A stretch of 64,000 nucleotides of DNA from the NCBI GenBank assembly GCA_036346375.1, contig CM070508.1:21334852-21398851 (forward strand). Reading direction: 5' to 3'. Origin of the DNA: Guadua angustifolia (lineage: Eukaryota > Streptophyta > Magnoliopsida > Poales > Poaceae). This document shows, piece by piece, positions 45,561 through 58,336 of the stretch (its first letter is position 1; the number at the start of each line of letters is the position of its first letter). The notes below the pieces were generated by a model. It worked only from the letters and a program-made list of their open reading frames with translations. It searched no databases and was not told where the DNA came from. A program made the translations under genes and the position numbers.

Positions 45561-47289
45561 ATATTTTGCATGGCCACTTAGAAGAGGAAACAAACATTCA
45601 TTAATCGTAGAAGCTAGCATTTGCAAACGGGAGTAGGTGATCCTGTCCTTAGGAGCAGGTGGCAAGCAAGCATAGCAAAAGACACTTACAGGGTGGCCCT
45701 GTCGAGGTCTGACTGGCCTTCGTCGCAACATTACAAATATTAAAGAGAGCTGGCCTTGCTGCTCCTAGGGAGTTTTGGGCGACATGGATGCTAGCGGGTG
45801 CTGACGCGTAGCGCAGGCTCCAGCGACCAACTAGAGAGCAGCAAACCGATCTAGCTTCGTTTCGCTTGTTCTAGCCGATGCAGCACGCGCTCGACGCGCT
45901 CCGGTGTAGCCTTCGTTGAACACGCGTCCCAGTCGCCGTGGTTGGCGCGGGAAACTCTCGCGCACGAGACCTTTCACATGGGCACCTATACGTTGTTCGC
46001 GTGCTCCCGAGGTGCGGGGAAAAAGAGACTGGTGCCGTGGACTATGTTTATTGCTTCTGTGTTCGTTCAATATGGGTTGGACGACGATCTAGGTCTCAGT
46101 TTTTGTAGGCTATGTGTATTCATCTGCTCCGCGTGTGGCTTTGAGCCCATACACAGCGCACCTCCCCCTGTTAGTTCTGTCCACGGAGTTGTTAGACCGA
46201 TCCTATACTAGCCATGCGCTACCCAAGGTCTCCGACTGCTGGGCCTGGCTATGTGATGGGCCCACTAGCATTACGTGTAGGTAGACATCGTTCTTGATTT
46301 GTATTTAGTGGTTTGCACAGACTGCTTGTGTTTTCTTTTTGCTGGTCGACGGAACTCTCGATAGTGCCGGTCCTGTAGCATCGCTTCTTCCCAGCGCATG
46401 GCAGTGGCGCCCCTTTGCGACGAGATGCGGTACTGCAGCAAGGGCATCGTGAACATTATCGTCCGTCTCCGCGCTTCCCCTACAGTGCGTCCTGCGGTGA
46501 CCATACCTGGTACTATTTTCCTGGTAGGTGTGCATAGTATCTGCCCCATCCGGCTCTCTGCTGGATCGTTCTATATATCTCTTTCGTTCGCTACATATTG
46601 TATAGTCTTCGTTTTTACATCGATTTGGATTTGGTACGTGTGATCGAGATTGATATTAATTTTCCAGTTCATGCTTTAAGCATAGATTTTTATTTATGCA
46701 CTTTTCAGCAAAATGTCCCTCTTTGGAGGCTCGATTGTTGGGTAGCCCGTCGCATGGACATCCCCTCTTATTCTGGTCAACGTTTGTCATAGGTGTGTAT
46801 CTCTTTATAGCGTTTGTCTTTGTTTCTCAGTTCGTGCTTTATACTGTGCACAGATCTTTCACTTGCATAGATCATTTTTGTTATCTTACTGGGTTTGGTT
46901 TCGATTGAGGCCCTGCTATGCAGCTGCATCGCGGTTTCGGTTGGAAGTCCTACACACAGTCCACTTCTTCCTTTACTTTCAACCTGGCATTTCCTTTGGT
47001 CGGGTAGACTTCTTCGCCATTTTCGTCACTGCGTTTAGTCTTCTATTGGCTGTACAAGGTAACACTTTTCCCCGATTTACATATGCTGAATTATTTACAT
47101 ATGCTGAATTATTTACATATGCTGAATAAAAGCTACTGCCTTTCTCTGCCTATCGTCTCTTTGTTTAATGTGTTCTCTGCTCTTTTGCTTTTAGATTCTT
47201 CTTAGAGGATAAGGAACACTCAGAAAGAGCTGGACACTGTAGCAAATTCTAGAAAAAAAATAGCAGAATGTCAGGTATTTCTTCTCGAG
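45561..47289. other. Intergenic DNA, origin unclear
   Basis: No supported genes. The second half (from about 46560) is T-rich on the plus strand and could be the 5' part of the Helitron that follows, but I found no reliable 5' terminus. A 17-bp unit (TTACATATGCTGAATTA) is repeated three times at about 47077-47127. Confidence 0.3.
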
Positions 47290-49010
47290 TGTTGTTGTGT
47301 TGGGGATGTACATGTAGACATGGTCTTTCCTAGACTAACAGTGTTCGCGATGATACTCAGAACATTTCCGATAGTATTTTCATTGAATTTTTTATTTGCT
47401 CGTGGTACTGTTATTGAGTAATGTAATGTTTATGACTTGAGATATTTTTATTGTATTTACCATGTATGATTTAATTGTTTTGTAGACGTCAATCGTTCGC
47501 CTTCGAGCCTATCGGTACATCCAAACATCTCCATCCATTTAGGTCCCAAAAAGAATAATATTTGCGTTCAGATCTATAACAGATATAAATTTGGAAGTTT
47601 CTTTTTTTTTGTAAACACGACAAACTTGCAACCGACAAATCGAATAAAATTGTTCTAATTGAATAAAGTCATGTACTAATTGAGAGTAGGTTGTAGGCGA
47701 AATTGCATATATGGTGGCTGGTCGTTTGCACATGCACGTGCATTAGTCCTTTCTATTGTATTTTTATTTAAAATCAAACTTTCACAATACACTTAAAAAA
47801 TACTTTCACTGTTTCAGACTTTCTGTCCTATTTGGAATATTAAGATTTCACATGATAGTTTATTTTCTATAGTATTTGACGAAGCCTGACGTGCTCCAAC
47901 CAGAGCCTAAATTTAGATTAATATAAACAAATTTAAAATACATTTCCCGCTATATTTGTATATTGACTTATCTCTTCATGTAATGATTTTGTTAGGTACG
48001 ATGATGTTAGATATATTTTTTTTCTCAAAGAAAATATTTCATACATTTGAATGCACATAACACATAAATTAGATAACTGCGGGCGTTGCTGTCCTAGGGA
48101 TGTATATGTAGACATAGTCCTTCCTAGACTAACAGTGTTGGCAATGATACTCAGAACATTTCCAATAGTATTTTCATTGAATTTTTTGTTTACTCGTGGT
48201 ACTGTTATTGAGTAATATAATGTTTACGGCTTGAGATATTTTCATTGTATTTACGATGTATGATTTAGTTGTTTTGTATACGTGAATCATTCACCTTCGA
48301 GCCTATCAGCACATCCAAACATCTCCATCTGATTAGGTCCCAAAAAGAATAATATTTGCATTCAGATCTATAACAGATATAAATTTGAGAGTTTCTTTTT
48401 TTTTGTAAACACGACAACCTTGGAACTGACAAATCTAATAAAATTGTTCTAATCGAGTAAAGTCATGTACAGATTGAGCAAATGAACACCAACCGTACAG
48501 CTAGACAACTCAATGTACCTAGCCGTCCGCTATATAACCATCAGTTTGCTTACATTTGCATGTACGATGATGTGACAAATAGTTGCTGCTACACTCGTGC
48601 AGTTAGACTATTATTCATTTGTTTGCACTTAGTATTTTGTTCATTTCAAGACACGTGCGTTAGTCCTTTCTATTGTATTTTTAATCAAAACAAACTTTCA
48701 CAGCATGCTTAAAAAATATTTTCGCTGTTTCAAACCGTCTGTCCTATTTGCGATATTACGATTTCACATGAAATAGTTTAGTTTCTATAGTATTTAATTT
48801 GAAAAAGCCTGATGTGCTCCAACCAGAGCCTAAATTTAAATTAATATAAACAAATTTAAAATACATTTCCCGCTATATTTGTATATCAGCTTATCTCTTT
48901 ATGTGATGATTTTGTTAGGTATGATGATGTTAAATATATTTGTTTTCTCAAAGAAAATGTTCGATGTATTTGAATACACATAGCACATAAATTATATAAG
49001 TGCAGTTCCG
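47290..49010 (+). repeat. Large tandem duplication, about 0.8-0.9 kb per copy
   Basis: Copy one (from 47297) and copy two (from 48088) share GGATGTACATGTAGACATGG (one or two changes), GAATAATATTTGCGTTCAGA, TAGTCCTTTCTATTGTATTT and AATACATTTCCCGCTATATT. The offset grows from about 795 to about 914 bases because copy two holds extra DNA near 48480-48650. No coding sequence is evident. Confidence 0.85.
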
Positions 49011-49831
49011 TTTCCATGATTCCTACCTACAGCAGCTATTTTAACGCTTAGCTATACATTTCGAACAATACTGTCACGTATGGTATACAATACCGCTGCT
49101 TTGATCAGGTACTATACATATTGAATGAATAAGTACTAGGTATACAACTCTGCAACTTGATATCCCTAGGTGTGCTAAGTATACAGCTCTGCGACTTAAT
49201 ATACCTAGCTAGCTATATCATTACCTTTGGTCTAATTGAGAAGAGGCCATACATGAAAGTACGTAACATAGCATATAAATTATATAGCTGTAGTTCCGAT
49301 TTCATGGTTCTTGCCTACAACATCACTTCCACTACTAAGCTAGACATTTCCAACAATACTGTCACATATATACAGTAGCGTTTCTTTGGTTTGGTAGCCA
49401 ACCTCATACGTACATACATGACAATGTTGTTGGATATTGCCCAATCTTTTATAACAGTATTATTGGTAAAGCCTTCGCCAACAAGATTTTCGGAACTATT
49501 TAGTTTCGTACATCGGGGCTACTAAAATTTGAAATAATTATAGGCTAAATATTACTTTTGTTGTACCCTACCCCGCTGTCTCTAAAATTCTTTTTTGTGA
49601 CTCCTATGTGTGTCGGTGTTGGTTGCTTAGTCATGCTTTTCTTTTTTCGCTATTCTACTGCTTTGCCAGCCATGTTTACTACTACAGGAGCTATGCTGTG
49701 CCTTATTGGTAGTAGCATGTGTTGTGCTTTTGATCGATGCTCTCTTATGAGCGCTGAATTTGTATTCCTTTTTTTTGCTCCACTTGTGTTAGCTATTATA
49801 CGTGTACTTTCTCTTATACGATGCAGTTTCC
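49011..49831. other. Non-coding DNA upstream of the first Helitron exon
   Basis: AT-rich. Two related stretches near 49020-49100 and 49300-49380 share AACAATACTGTCAC. From 49550 it becomes pyrimidine-rich, as expected for a 5' UTR or intron of the Helitron gene. Confidence 0.4.
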
Positions 49832-50710
49832 ATGATGTTGTTCACTCCAGCAAAAAGAGTTAGCAGGGTAAGGGAGAATCGTAGAAGACGCCATGCTGTC
49901 CGTACACAAAATGCGTTGTTTATTCCTGTGCCTTCTCGTTTGGCACATAACACTTCAGTTGATTGTCCAAGCCCCTCTTTATGCTGTTATGAGATGTCTC
50001 AGTAGACAACCTACCCTATTGATGATCGCCTAGGTTCTTCCACAGGAAATCCTGATGAGCCTCAACAAACACACAGTCCTATGCTTGATTGTCCAGTAGC
50101 ACTGACACAATATGTTGTGCCGTCCCATGCCATGAACAGTTCTTCAGTTGGTTCTTCGTCCTGCTCTATAGACCATGCTCATCGTTCTCGACAAGACCCT
50201 GTGCCCATAGAAGAATAGACTGGTTCCTACAGAAGGAAAAGGCTTGGTCAATGCCCTCCACAGACTTTATACCATTCTTTACATCTCCTGGTGCCCTTGA
50301 TATTCGTTTTGACACTACATCTTTCGGCTATGCTTATAATGCTTAGGTGAACGATCGTTGCTGGACTTTTCACCTGCCATTACTGCCTTAAATAGGAAAC
50401 GACAATGCCTTAGACGATTTGGAGTTTGTACTTTTAAGATGTCTGCTTTAGATAATGTTGGTATATATACATGTTAACATTTCCCTTACCTATGACGCTT
50501 TTATAGCTGCTTCCATTAAAGGTATTGCTTTCATTTGCTCTTTTTTTCATCTATTTCCAGCCAATGCCCCTGTACCTATGGACACTCTTCTACCCCTTCC
50601 TAAGGAATACATTGCATCTTTGAAAGGTTAGGATAAACATTCATACTGTTTTCACTCCTGATGCCTCTCTTTGTATAATGTACTTACCTAATTATGGTCT
50701 ATAATGTGTA
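49832..50710 (+). pseudogene. 5' exons of the Helitron Rep/helicase gene (decayed)
   Basis: The first segment reads MMLFTPAKRVSRVRENRRRR then HAVRTQNALFIPVPSRLAHN, a basic N-terminus of the kind seen at the start of plant Helitron genes, followed by a Ser/Pro-rich part with stops near 50003 and 50216. The middle part (50230-50700) has no recognisable domain and probably includes introns. Confidence 0.5.
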
Positions 50711-53700
50711 GAGTCCTATGCAGACCATTCCTACTATGGTGGTCCCACACATGAGTGCCCTTATTGTGGCGCTGTGTTCTGGTTTCAAGAGAGGGTTAAA
50801 AGTACCTCAAATGTCACGAAGAGAAAAATAGTTTACAACCTGTGTTGTAAGAGCGGTACAATTCAGATGCCTTCTTTGCGCCGACCTCCAAATGTCCTAG
50901 CTGAATTGATAAACTTTGATGGGGATGCTCGTGCAAAGAAATTTCTTAGACATATTCGATCTTACAATTCAATGTTTGCTTTCACATCTTTAGGAGCCAC
51001 TGTTGATAGATTGATAAATACGGGTACTGCCCCTTATGTCTTTAAAATTAACGGTGTTGTTCACCATCGTATTGGTACTCTCTTGCCAAGCCATGGAGCT
51101 CCTCCTAAGTTTGCCCAAATATATATATATATGATCCAGATAATGAGGCACAAAATAGAATTTCCATGTTTGAATGCGATGAAAATAGTAGTGAACAACC
51201 AGACCCTGTGATTGTAGAGTCTCTTGCCTATATGCTTGACACTAAAAATGAACTTGTCAGGTGCTTTCGCTATGCTAGAGAGAGGCTAGCAGAACATGGT
51301 GACCAAAGGATTACTCTTTGTCTTCTTGGTTGTAATGCTAAGGATGACGTGCAATACAATTTACCAACAAGTGGTCAAATAGCCGCTATAATAGTTGGTG
51401 ATTACTCAGCTGATGAGTGCACATATGATGTCCTTGTGCATGATAGGAACGATGGTCTTAGGTGGGTTTCTGCCCTACATCCATCTTACATGGCCCTTCA
51501 ATATCCTTTGCTATTCCTGTATGGAGAACGAGGGTTTCATATTGGGATAAAGTATTTTGACTCTGATGGTAATACTTGCGGGGGTAGAAAGTATGTCACT
51601 ATGTTAGAGTTTTGTCGATATTACATGCATTACAGACTGAATGAACATAACCCTTATACATGTTGTGGCCGCCTTAGCGATCAAATTAATGTGGACTCAT
51701 ATTCGACTGTAGAGGCATGCAGACTAAAATTCATAGCTGACCACCAAAAAGAACTTCGTTCAGAATCTGTCCAGGGAATAGTAGATGCTATTGATCGTGG
51801 CCTTACCAATGGTGATTCAATAGGCAAAAAGGTTATTCTTCCTGCAAGTTTTACAGGTGGGAGATGATATATGGTGATGAACTACCAAGATGCAATGGCT
51901 ATATGCAGGGTTTTTGGGTCTCCTGACCTCTTTGTTACATTTACGTGTAACTCTAAGTGGCAAGAGATAGCTGATGCACTTCGTTTTGAGCCTGGACAAC
52001 AGCCCTCTGATCGTGATCGAGCTGACATAGTTGTCAGGGTGTTCAATATGAAAGTGCATGAGTTTATTACTGATATTCGAGAAGGAAAGATATTTGGGCC
52101 TATACTTTCAAGTATTTATGTTATTCTCATTTTGTAGTATTGCCTATGTAGGTTAATAGAAATTATGTTTCAATCCTATCCTTTAATTGTAACTGAGTCT
52201 TGTAATTTTTTGTAGTACTTTATACAGTCGAATTCCAAAAACGTGGCCTCCCACACATCCACTACCTTGTGTGGCTTGCAGCCAGCGTCACTGAGTTCAG
52301 CGGACCATGTGTAGATAAGTTCATTTCAGCCGAGATCCCTGATATCTATACTGACCCATTAGGATATGCTTTGGTTGATGAGTTCATGGTACATGGCCCA
52401 TGCGGTGATCTCAACAAGAAATGCCCATGTATGAAGGAAGACGCATGCTCAAAGCATTTTCCAAAGTCATTTCAGGATGAGACTATCATGGATGAATTTG
52501 GCTTTACTGTGTACAAGCGTAGAAGCGATGGAAGATTTGTTGTAAAAAATGGTGTGCACCTAGATAACAGATGGGTTGTTCCATACAATATGACATTACT
52601 GGAAAAAATACCAGGCCCATATCAATGTTGAGTGGTGTAACAAGACTAACCTAATAAAATACCTTTTTAAATACGTCACAAAAGGGCATGATCAAGCAAA
52701 GGTTTATTTTGAAGTCACTACAAAGACTGGGAACATAACACCTAATCATGAATTGGCACCCCCCAACGAGATTCAAGAATACATGGATGCTAGATTCCTC
52801 TCTTCATGCGAGGCTCTTTGGCGAGCTTTTGAATACGACATTCACTACAAAGTGCCCCCTGTTGATCGACTACCTGTCCATCTCCCAGGGATGAACTATG
52901 TTAGGTATGAGCCAGGTTCAAACCTCCATTCATTACTAAATAGCCCTGCTGCTAAAAGATCTATGCTAACTGAATGGTTTGCGGCAAATGAAAAACATGA
53001 AGATGCGCGTAACTTGACATACCGCGAGTTCCCAAGAGAATGGTCATGGGATAGCTCTTCTAGATATTGGCGTAGACGAACCCCTGGTCCAAAAATTGGT
53101 AGAATATATTACGTACATCCAACTGCTGGTGAACTCTACTATTTACGAATGCTGCTCATGATAGTTAAAGGTGCAAGAAGTTTTGCCGATGTTAGGACTT
53201 TCAATGGGGCTGTCTACTCAACATATAGAGAAGCTTGTGAAGTGCGAGGTCTATTAGAGGGAGATAATGAATAGCATCTACTCTTTGATGAGGCTATAGT
53301 GAGCGCATCTGCCTACCAGCTAAGATAACTTTTTGTCACTGTGGTTCTATTTTGTTCTGTAGGTGATGTTCGTGCCCTATTTGATAAGTATTGGTTGTAC
53401 CTAACAGATGATATCCATAGAAAACTAAAGAATGCACTTAGCAACCCACATTATATTGTCCCACACGAACAGTTATTGTCCCTTCTTTTGCATGAACTAA
53501 CAAATGTGTTTGCAAACAGTGGGGGAAACATACGTGACTTTAACTTTCCTTAGCCAACACTCCGCACCGATCGCCTTTATGAGAATAGGCTTCTTGATGA
53601 AGAGCTTTCTGATGATCCTCTTATGCTTAGCATACATGCTAGCTCTTTGATTTCGCAGCTCAATTCCGATCAAAAGAGTGTATTTGACGTGATTATAGGA

Positions 53701-55086
53701 CGTGTCCTTTTAAACTCTCCTGGTTTCTTCAGAAAGGAAGGTGGTCCTTGCTGTTGCATCCTCGGGTGTCGCTTCTCTCCTCTTACCTAAAGGGCGAACG
53801 GCTCATTCTAGGTTTAAGATACCTCTTGATATTAATGAAGCTAGCCTATGTACTATTAAAAGAGGCACCATGCTTGCTGAGCTCATACAAAAAACTTCAC
53901 TCATAATATGGGATGAAGCTCCAATGACCCACCGACGATGTTTCGAGGCCTTGGATCGAACAATGCGGGACCTTCTCTCTAAAAATTGCTCGGCAAATGC
54001 TGTTGTACCTTTTGGTGGTAAACTTGTGGTTTTGGGAGGTGACTTTAGACAAATCCTACCTGTTGTGCCAAAAGGAACCCGAAAAACAATTGTTGATGCA
54101 TCAATCACGAACTCTGCCTTGTGGCGCCATGAGGTCTTTCTTAGGTTGACTATAAACATGAGACTTTACAATACTGACCTTCCTATTGCTCAGAAAAGAG
54201 AACTCTGTGAATTTAGCCAATGGATCCTATCCATTGGCAATGGCTCTTTGCTAGCAACCAAAAGTGTTGGAGAATCCGAACCATCGTGGGTCTCAATCCC
54301 TAATGATTTGCTAATTAGAACAACTGGCGATAAGATCACACATATAGTGAACGAAGTGTATCCAAATTTCCTAACATACCACACAGATCCTTCTTATTTA
54401 GCTTCGCGTGCCATTGTTTGTCCGAACAACTCGACTGTTGATGAAATAAACAACCATGTTGTTTCCATGATTCCAGCAGACAGTAAAGAATATTTAAGTT
54501 GCGATACCATATCTAAATCCTCTGAACATATACCTGACTTTGATTTACTTTACCCAACAGAGTTCCTCAATTCAATAACTGTAAATAATTTTCCTGCCCA
54601 TAAGCTTGTGCTGAAGAAAGGTGTGACTGTAATGCTCTTAAGAAATCTGAACCAAACAATGGACTTTGTAATGGAACCAGAATGTTAGTGGTGAACTTGG
54701 GTGAGAGATTATTGCATTGTGTTATACTAACCGGTTCCAGTGTAGGGGAAACTGTCTACATACCTAGAATTGCTCTAAACACATCAAATGTGAAGTGGCC
54801 TTTTACTCTTTCAAAGACGACAATTCCCTGTTCGAATTTGTTATGCAATGACAATCAACAAAAGCCAAGGACAAACTCTATCTAAGGTTGGCATATATCT
54901 CAAGAAACCAGTGTTCACACATGGTCAGCTCTACGTCGTTGTTTCTAGAGCAACATCTAGGGCTGGCCTAAAAATCCTAATTGAAAACGACGATAGATCA
55001 TGTGGCTTTGAGACCAGAAACGTTGTCTATCGTGAGATCTTGGAGGCTGCGTCCTTGGCGGTATTTTTTCTCATGTATTTGGTATA
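50711..55086 (+). pseudogene. Helitron Rep/PIF1-like helicase, P-loop missing
   Basis: Opens with a Cys pair (HECPYCGAVFWFQERVK), then the Helitron helicase-like N domain (PSYMALQYPLLFLYGERGFH; MNYQDAMAICRVFGSPDLFV). The HUH endonuclease motif reads RGLPHIHYLVW near 52232-52264 and the tyrosine motif KYLFKYVTKG near 52656-52685. The helicase has SDQKSVFDVIIGRVLLNSPG, then KVVLAVASSGVASLLLP, Walker B IIWDEAPM, GGDFRQILPVVPKGT and the C-terminal MTINKSQGQTLSKVGIYLKK and GQLYVVVSRATSRAGLKIL. The Gly-rich Walker A loop expected between SPGFF and KVVLAVASSG (about 53735) is absent, so ATP cannot be bound normally. Other lesions: a TA-run shift near 51130, TGA at 51865, a shift in an A-run near 52605, and breaks near 53273 and 54685. 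Confidence 0.9.
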
Positions 55087-55427
55087 AGTTATTGCCATTT
55101 TTATAGCATCTACAACGACTCACCTATTGCGTTCATGTGCACTACAGACGTAACTGCCACTGCAATAACATTGGATATCAGAAAATTTTCCTTTTTGCAC
55201 ATAGCTTTTGCCCTCGCCTGAGTCGTTTGATGGTTTATATTACATGCCTCCTCGTCTCTATAAGGCAGCTCTAATAACTGAGCCTCTTATTGCTTTACTT
55301 TCTTCTCCGTTCTTCGATTCTTCATTACTAAAGCTTTCTTGGTCAGTGCATGCTTTCATAAAGACCATACATGGCAGTTTTTATTGTTCTGTCTCACTAA
55401 CCTTGCTCCATTTTAGTGCAGATGAGT

Positions 55428-57951
55428 CACATTTTGCTTTCCAATCTTGTCCACGGGGATGACAATGCACCTATTTGTGTATGTGTTTCAAGACTTTGGG
55501 AGTTTAATGACCCAAAGAATGAAAGTGTTTTGTTTTTCTACCAAAAAACTCCCCTTTTGCTATACAATATATATTTATAATACACATGACCAAATTCTGT
55601 TGTAGGGTTCAAGCATTCATGCTCAGGTGTATCCCCCTTGTGATAAAATATTTAGGCCTATCATAACTGAAGGGAAAGTTTTCTACATAAGCTACTATCG
55701 TTTGAGAACTGCCAACAAGCTTTACAAGCCAGTTGCAAATAAGAAAATGATCACCTTCACAAAATGGACTACATTAGAGGAGCGGGTTGATGTACCTCCA
55801 GAGTTCCCGTCATATGCCTTTTCGTTGACACCGTTCCAACAGATTCCATCACTTGTGGAGAAGAAGAAGTTCTTTATTGGTGTTACTTTGTTCTGCCAAA
55901 GTTATTAACATTTCCTCCACTTCTGTCAATTTTTTTTCAACTTCTTACCTAATTTACCTATTGCAGATGTTATCGGATTGATCACAGAGATCTCATCGCC
56001 AACAATGCTTCGTCCTAAAACACGCCATTCTGATAGTCTAAAGAGAGGCATTCAAATACGCGATACCAAGTCAGTCATTCCTTACATATACCCTTTGTTT
56101 TTGGCACAGATCACTTCGCTCTATATGTTCATTTACATCTTTTGTCAGATTATCATACTATGATCCTTGTTTGTTTGAAAAAACTATGTTGTTCTAATAG
56201 TACATGCTTACTCTTTACTAAACTAATTACACTAACACTCCACAAATTCTTTTTTTTGCTAACCATGAATCTGTTGTACACATGTATTAGCAATGCCACT
56301 TTGAATGTTGCACTCTAGGGTGAAAGAGCAGCAGCTTTCGACTCGGATCAAGTCCACATGAAAGGCCAAAAAGATCCTCAAATTGTCATTTTTGTTGGCA
56401 CCCTTGTGAAAAAATACACCGGCTCAGGTCAACTCACATTTCTATAATAACAATAAAGACCATTCAACAATCATTGATAGTTACAGTTCCTATTTGTATT
56501 ACAGCTGAGATTTCATTGTCAGCCGGATCTGCATGCAAGTGGTACATCAATTTAGATGTCCCAGAAGTGACTGACTTTGCACGCAGGTCATATCATACTA
56601 CGCTGCCTTGTTTTCTATTTATGCATGTGTATAGTTCTATTGTTGTTTGTACTATAAAATTTATTCTATTATGCTGCAGCATCAAAGGCAACTATGAACC
56701 TATCAAGTGGCTAGAGCTTCCGACGTCCGCTATCGTCCAAAGCAATGCAGTTGAGAAGAAAGTTTCTGACATCAAGGACCTAAACCCCCATAGGTTCAAG
56801 GTTGGTACTTGTATTCTACTACCCTTACAGTATATGTCCATCTCCATGCCATATGCAATCATATCTTAAACTTGTCTGATTCTTTATTCAGAAACATGAA
56901 TTCATTGTTACTGTTATGATAAAAAATCTAAGGATGGAGACTTCATGGTGGTACAATGCATGCAACTCGTGCTTCAAGACATCTAGGCCTTATGGACATA
57001 CTTATAAGTGTATAAGTTGTCATCTGATAGGACCAGTTACTCCGAGGTACAGCTCCATTGCCCATATCTCTTACAAATTTCCTCACCGTTTGCATATGTC
57101 ATTTTCTTTGGAGTGTGATTTGTTTACCCTCCTTAAAACATTGATGCAGGTACAAATTAAATGTCATAGCTGGTGATGACACTGGAGAGACTGAGTTTGT
57201 TCTCTTTGGAAAAATTGCACAGTGTCTCATTAGGAAGTCAGTTGAAAATCTTATCGATGAGAATCCACCTGAGGAGGAGTTCATTCCTAATGAGATCACT
57301 ACTCTTCTTGAAAAGACCTGTGTTTGGAATGTGAGCTTCACAGAGAACACTATTTCATCTGGAAATTTATGTTTCCAAGTGAACTCCATATTGTCCACTG
57401 AGATTGGCGAAAAGCTTGCCTTGCCTATGTCATCGTCAATGTCACAAGCTTCAACACTAATGTTATCACCAGGTACAAGTAGCATGCATAATACCCCCAC
57501 AAAGAGCCAATTGTTAGCTCTGACCTTTATATCAGGAACCAAGGATGGTCCTATGACTTCTGACACACCAACTAGCAAGCTATTGCCTGAAGCTACGAAG
57601 GATAGCGTAGCTCTCACAGTGTCATCAGAAGAAGTGTTATTGAACATAAAGCATTCGCAGCCACCTTCAAAGGACATTCATGTTAGTATCCTTCACAAGG
57701 TGCAGTAAATGTCTATGCATTGCATCTTACATACATGCTTACTTTTTATTCTTCGTGGCCCAGCTTACTACCAACGCCACGATCACAGAGCAAGTACCAC
57801 AAACTTCTAAGAGCACTAGCATTGTAGAGCAGCAGGCTGTTGTTACATCTACATCATCCAAGAGCAGCGGACCAAAGAAAAGGTTTTTCCTCTTTTCCTT
57901 ATCTGCGTCATCGCTTTTCTCATTTTCCAATAGCTATCTCACAAAGACCTA
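55428..57951 (+). pseudogene. RPA1-like single-strand-DNA-binding protein of the Helitron
   Basis: A multi-exon gene for a replication protein A large-subunit homologue, thought to protect the single-stranded Helitron intermediate. It starts MSHILLSNLVHGDDNAPICV (near 55428), then VYPPCDKIFRPIITEGKVFY and NKKMITFTKWTTLEERVDVP (first OB-fold region), DVIGLITEISSPTMLRPKTR, GERAAAFDSDQVHMKGQKDP, QIVIFVGTLVKKYTGSG and SLSAGSACKWYINLDVPEVT. The C-terminal OB fold has a zinc ribbon (CNSCFKTSRPYGHTYKCISC) and GDDTGETEFVLFGKIAQCLI. A Ser/Thr-rich tail follows. Exon joins with GT-AG signals are visible. One clear stop, TAG at 56316, sits where a Trp (VALWGERAA) is expected. Otherwise it is well preserved. 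Confidence 0.82.
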
Positions 57952-58336
57952 ACGAACAGGTCACATACCTCACCTGCATTGCATATTGCCAAAAAGCTAT
58001 TCAAGGATGACGCCGGAGATGCAACTCATGTTAGGTAATTGAATCCATCATTTTCATCCAATTAGCTAACTTCTGTTCTTTTAAATGTTGTGTCTTATAT
58101 GCCTCTTTGAACCTATGCAGTGACAACAAGCATGACTGATTGCCTTCGAAAAGTAGCATCATTTTGCTGCCCAAAGTCTTGTTCTATAACATGATATCTG
58201 TCATAGTATTGGACTTTGGAGCATAAGGATCCTGGCTATAAACATTGGCCAAAGAACTTTGCCGTTCACAATGGCGGCTGCTGCTATTGATAATCTATGT
58301 TACCTTACCTTAAGTTACTTCCTTTTACATGGACTG
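57952..58336. other. Helitron 3' non-coding sequence before the solo LTR
   Basis: Downstream of the RPA-like gene, with probable last small exons (KLFKDDAGDATHVR near 57990) and 3' UTR. No other content seen. Confidence 0.4.

Noticed and set aside
46560..46590. TCTATATATCTC as a possible Helitron 5' end
   Set aside because: The preceding base is T, not the expected A, and a TC start is too common to trust without another copy.
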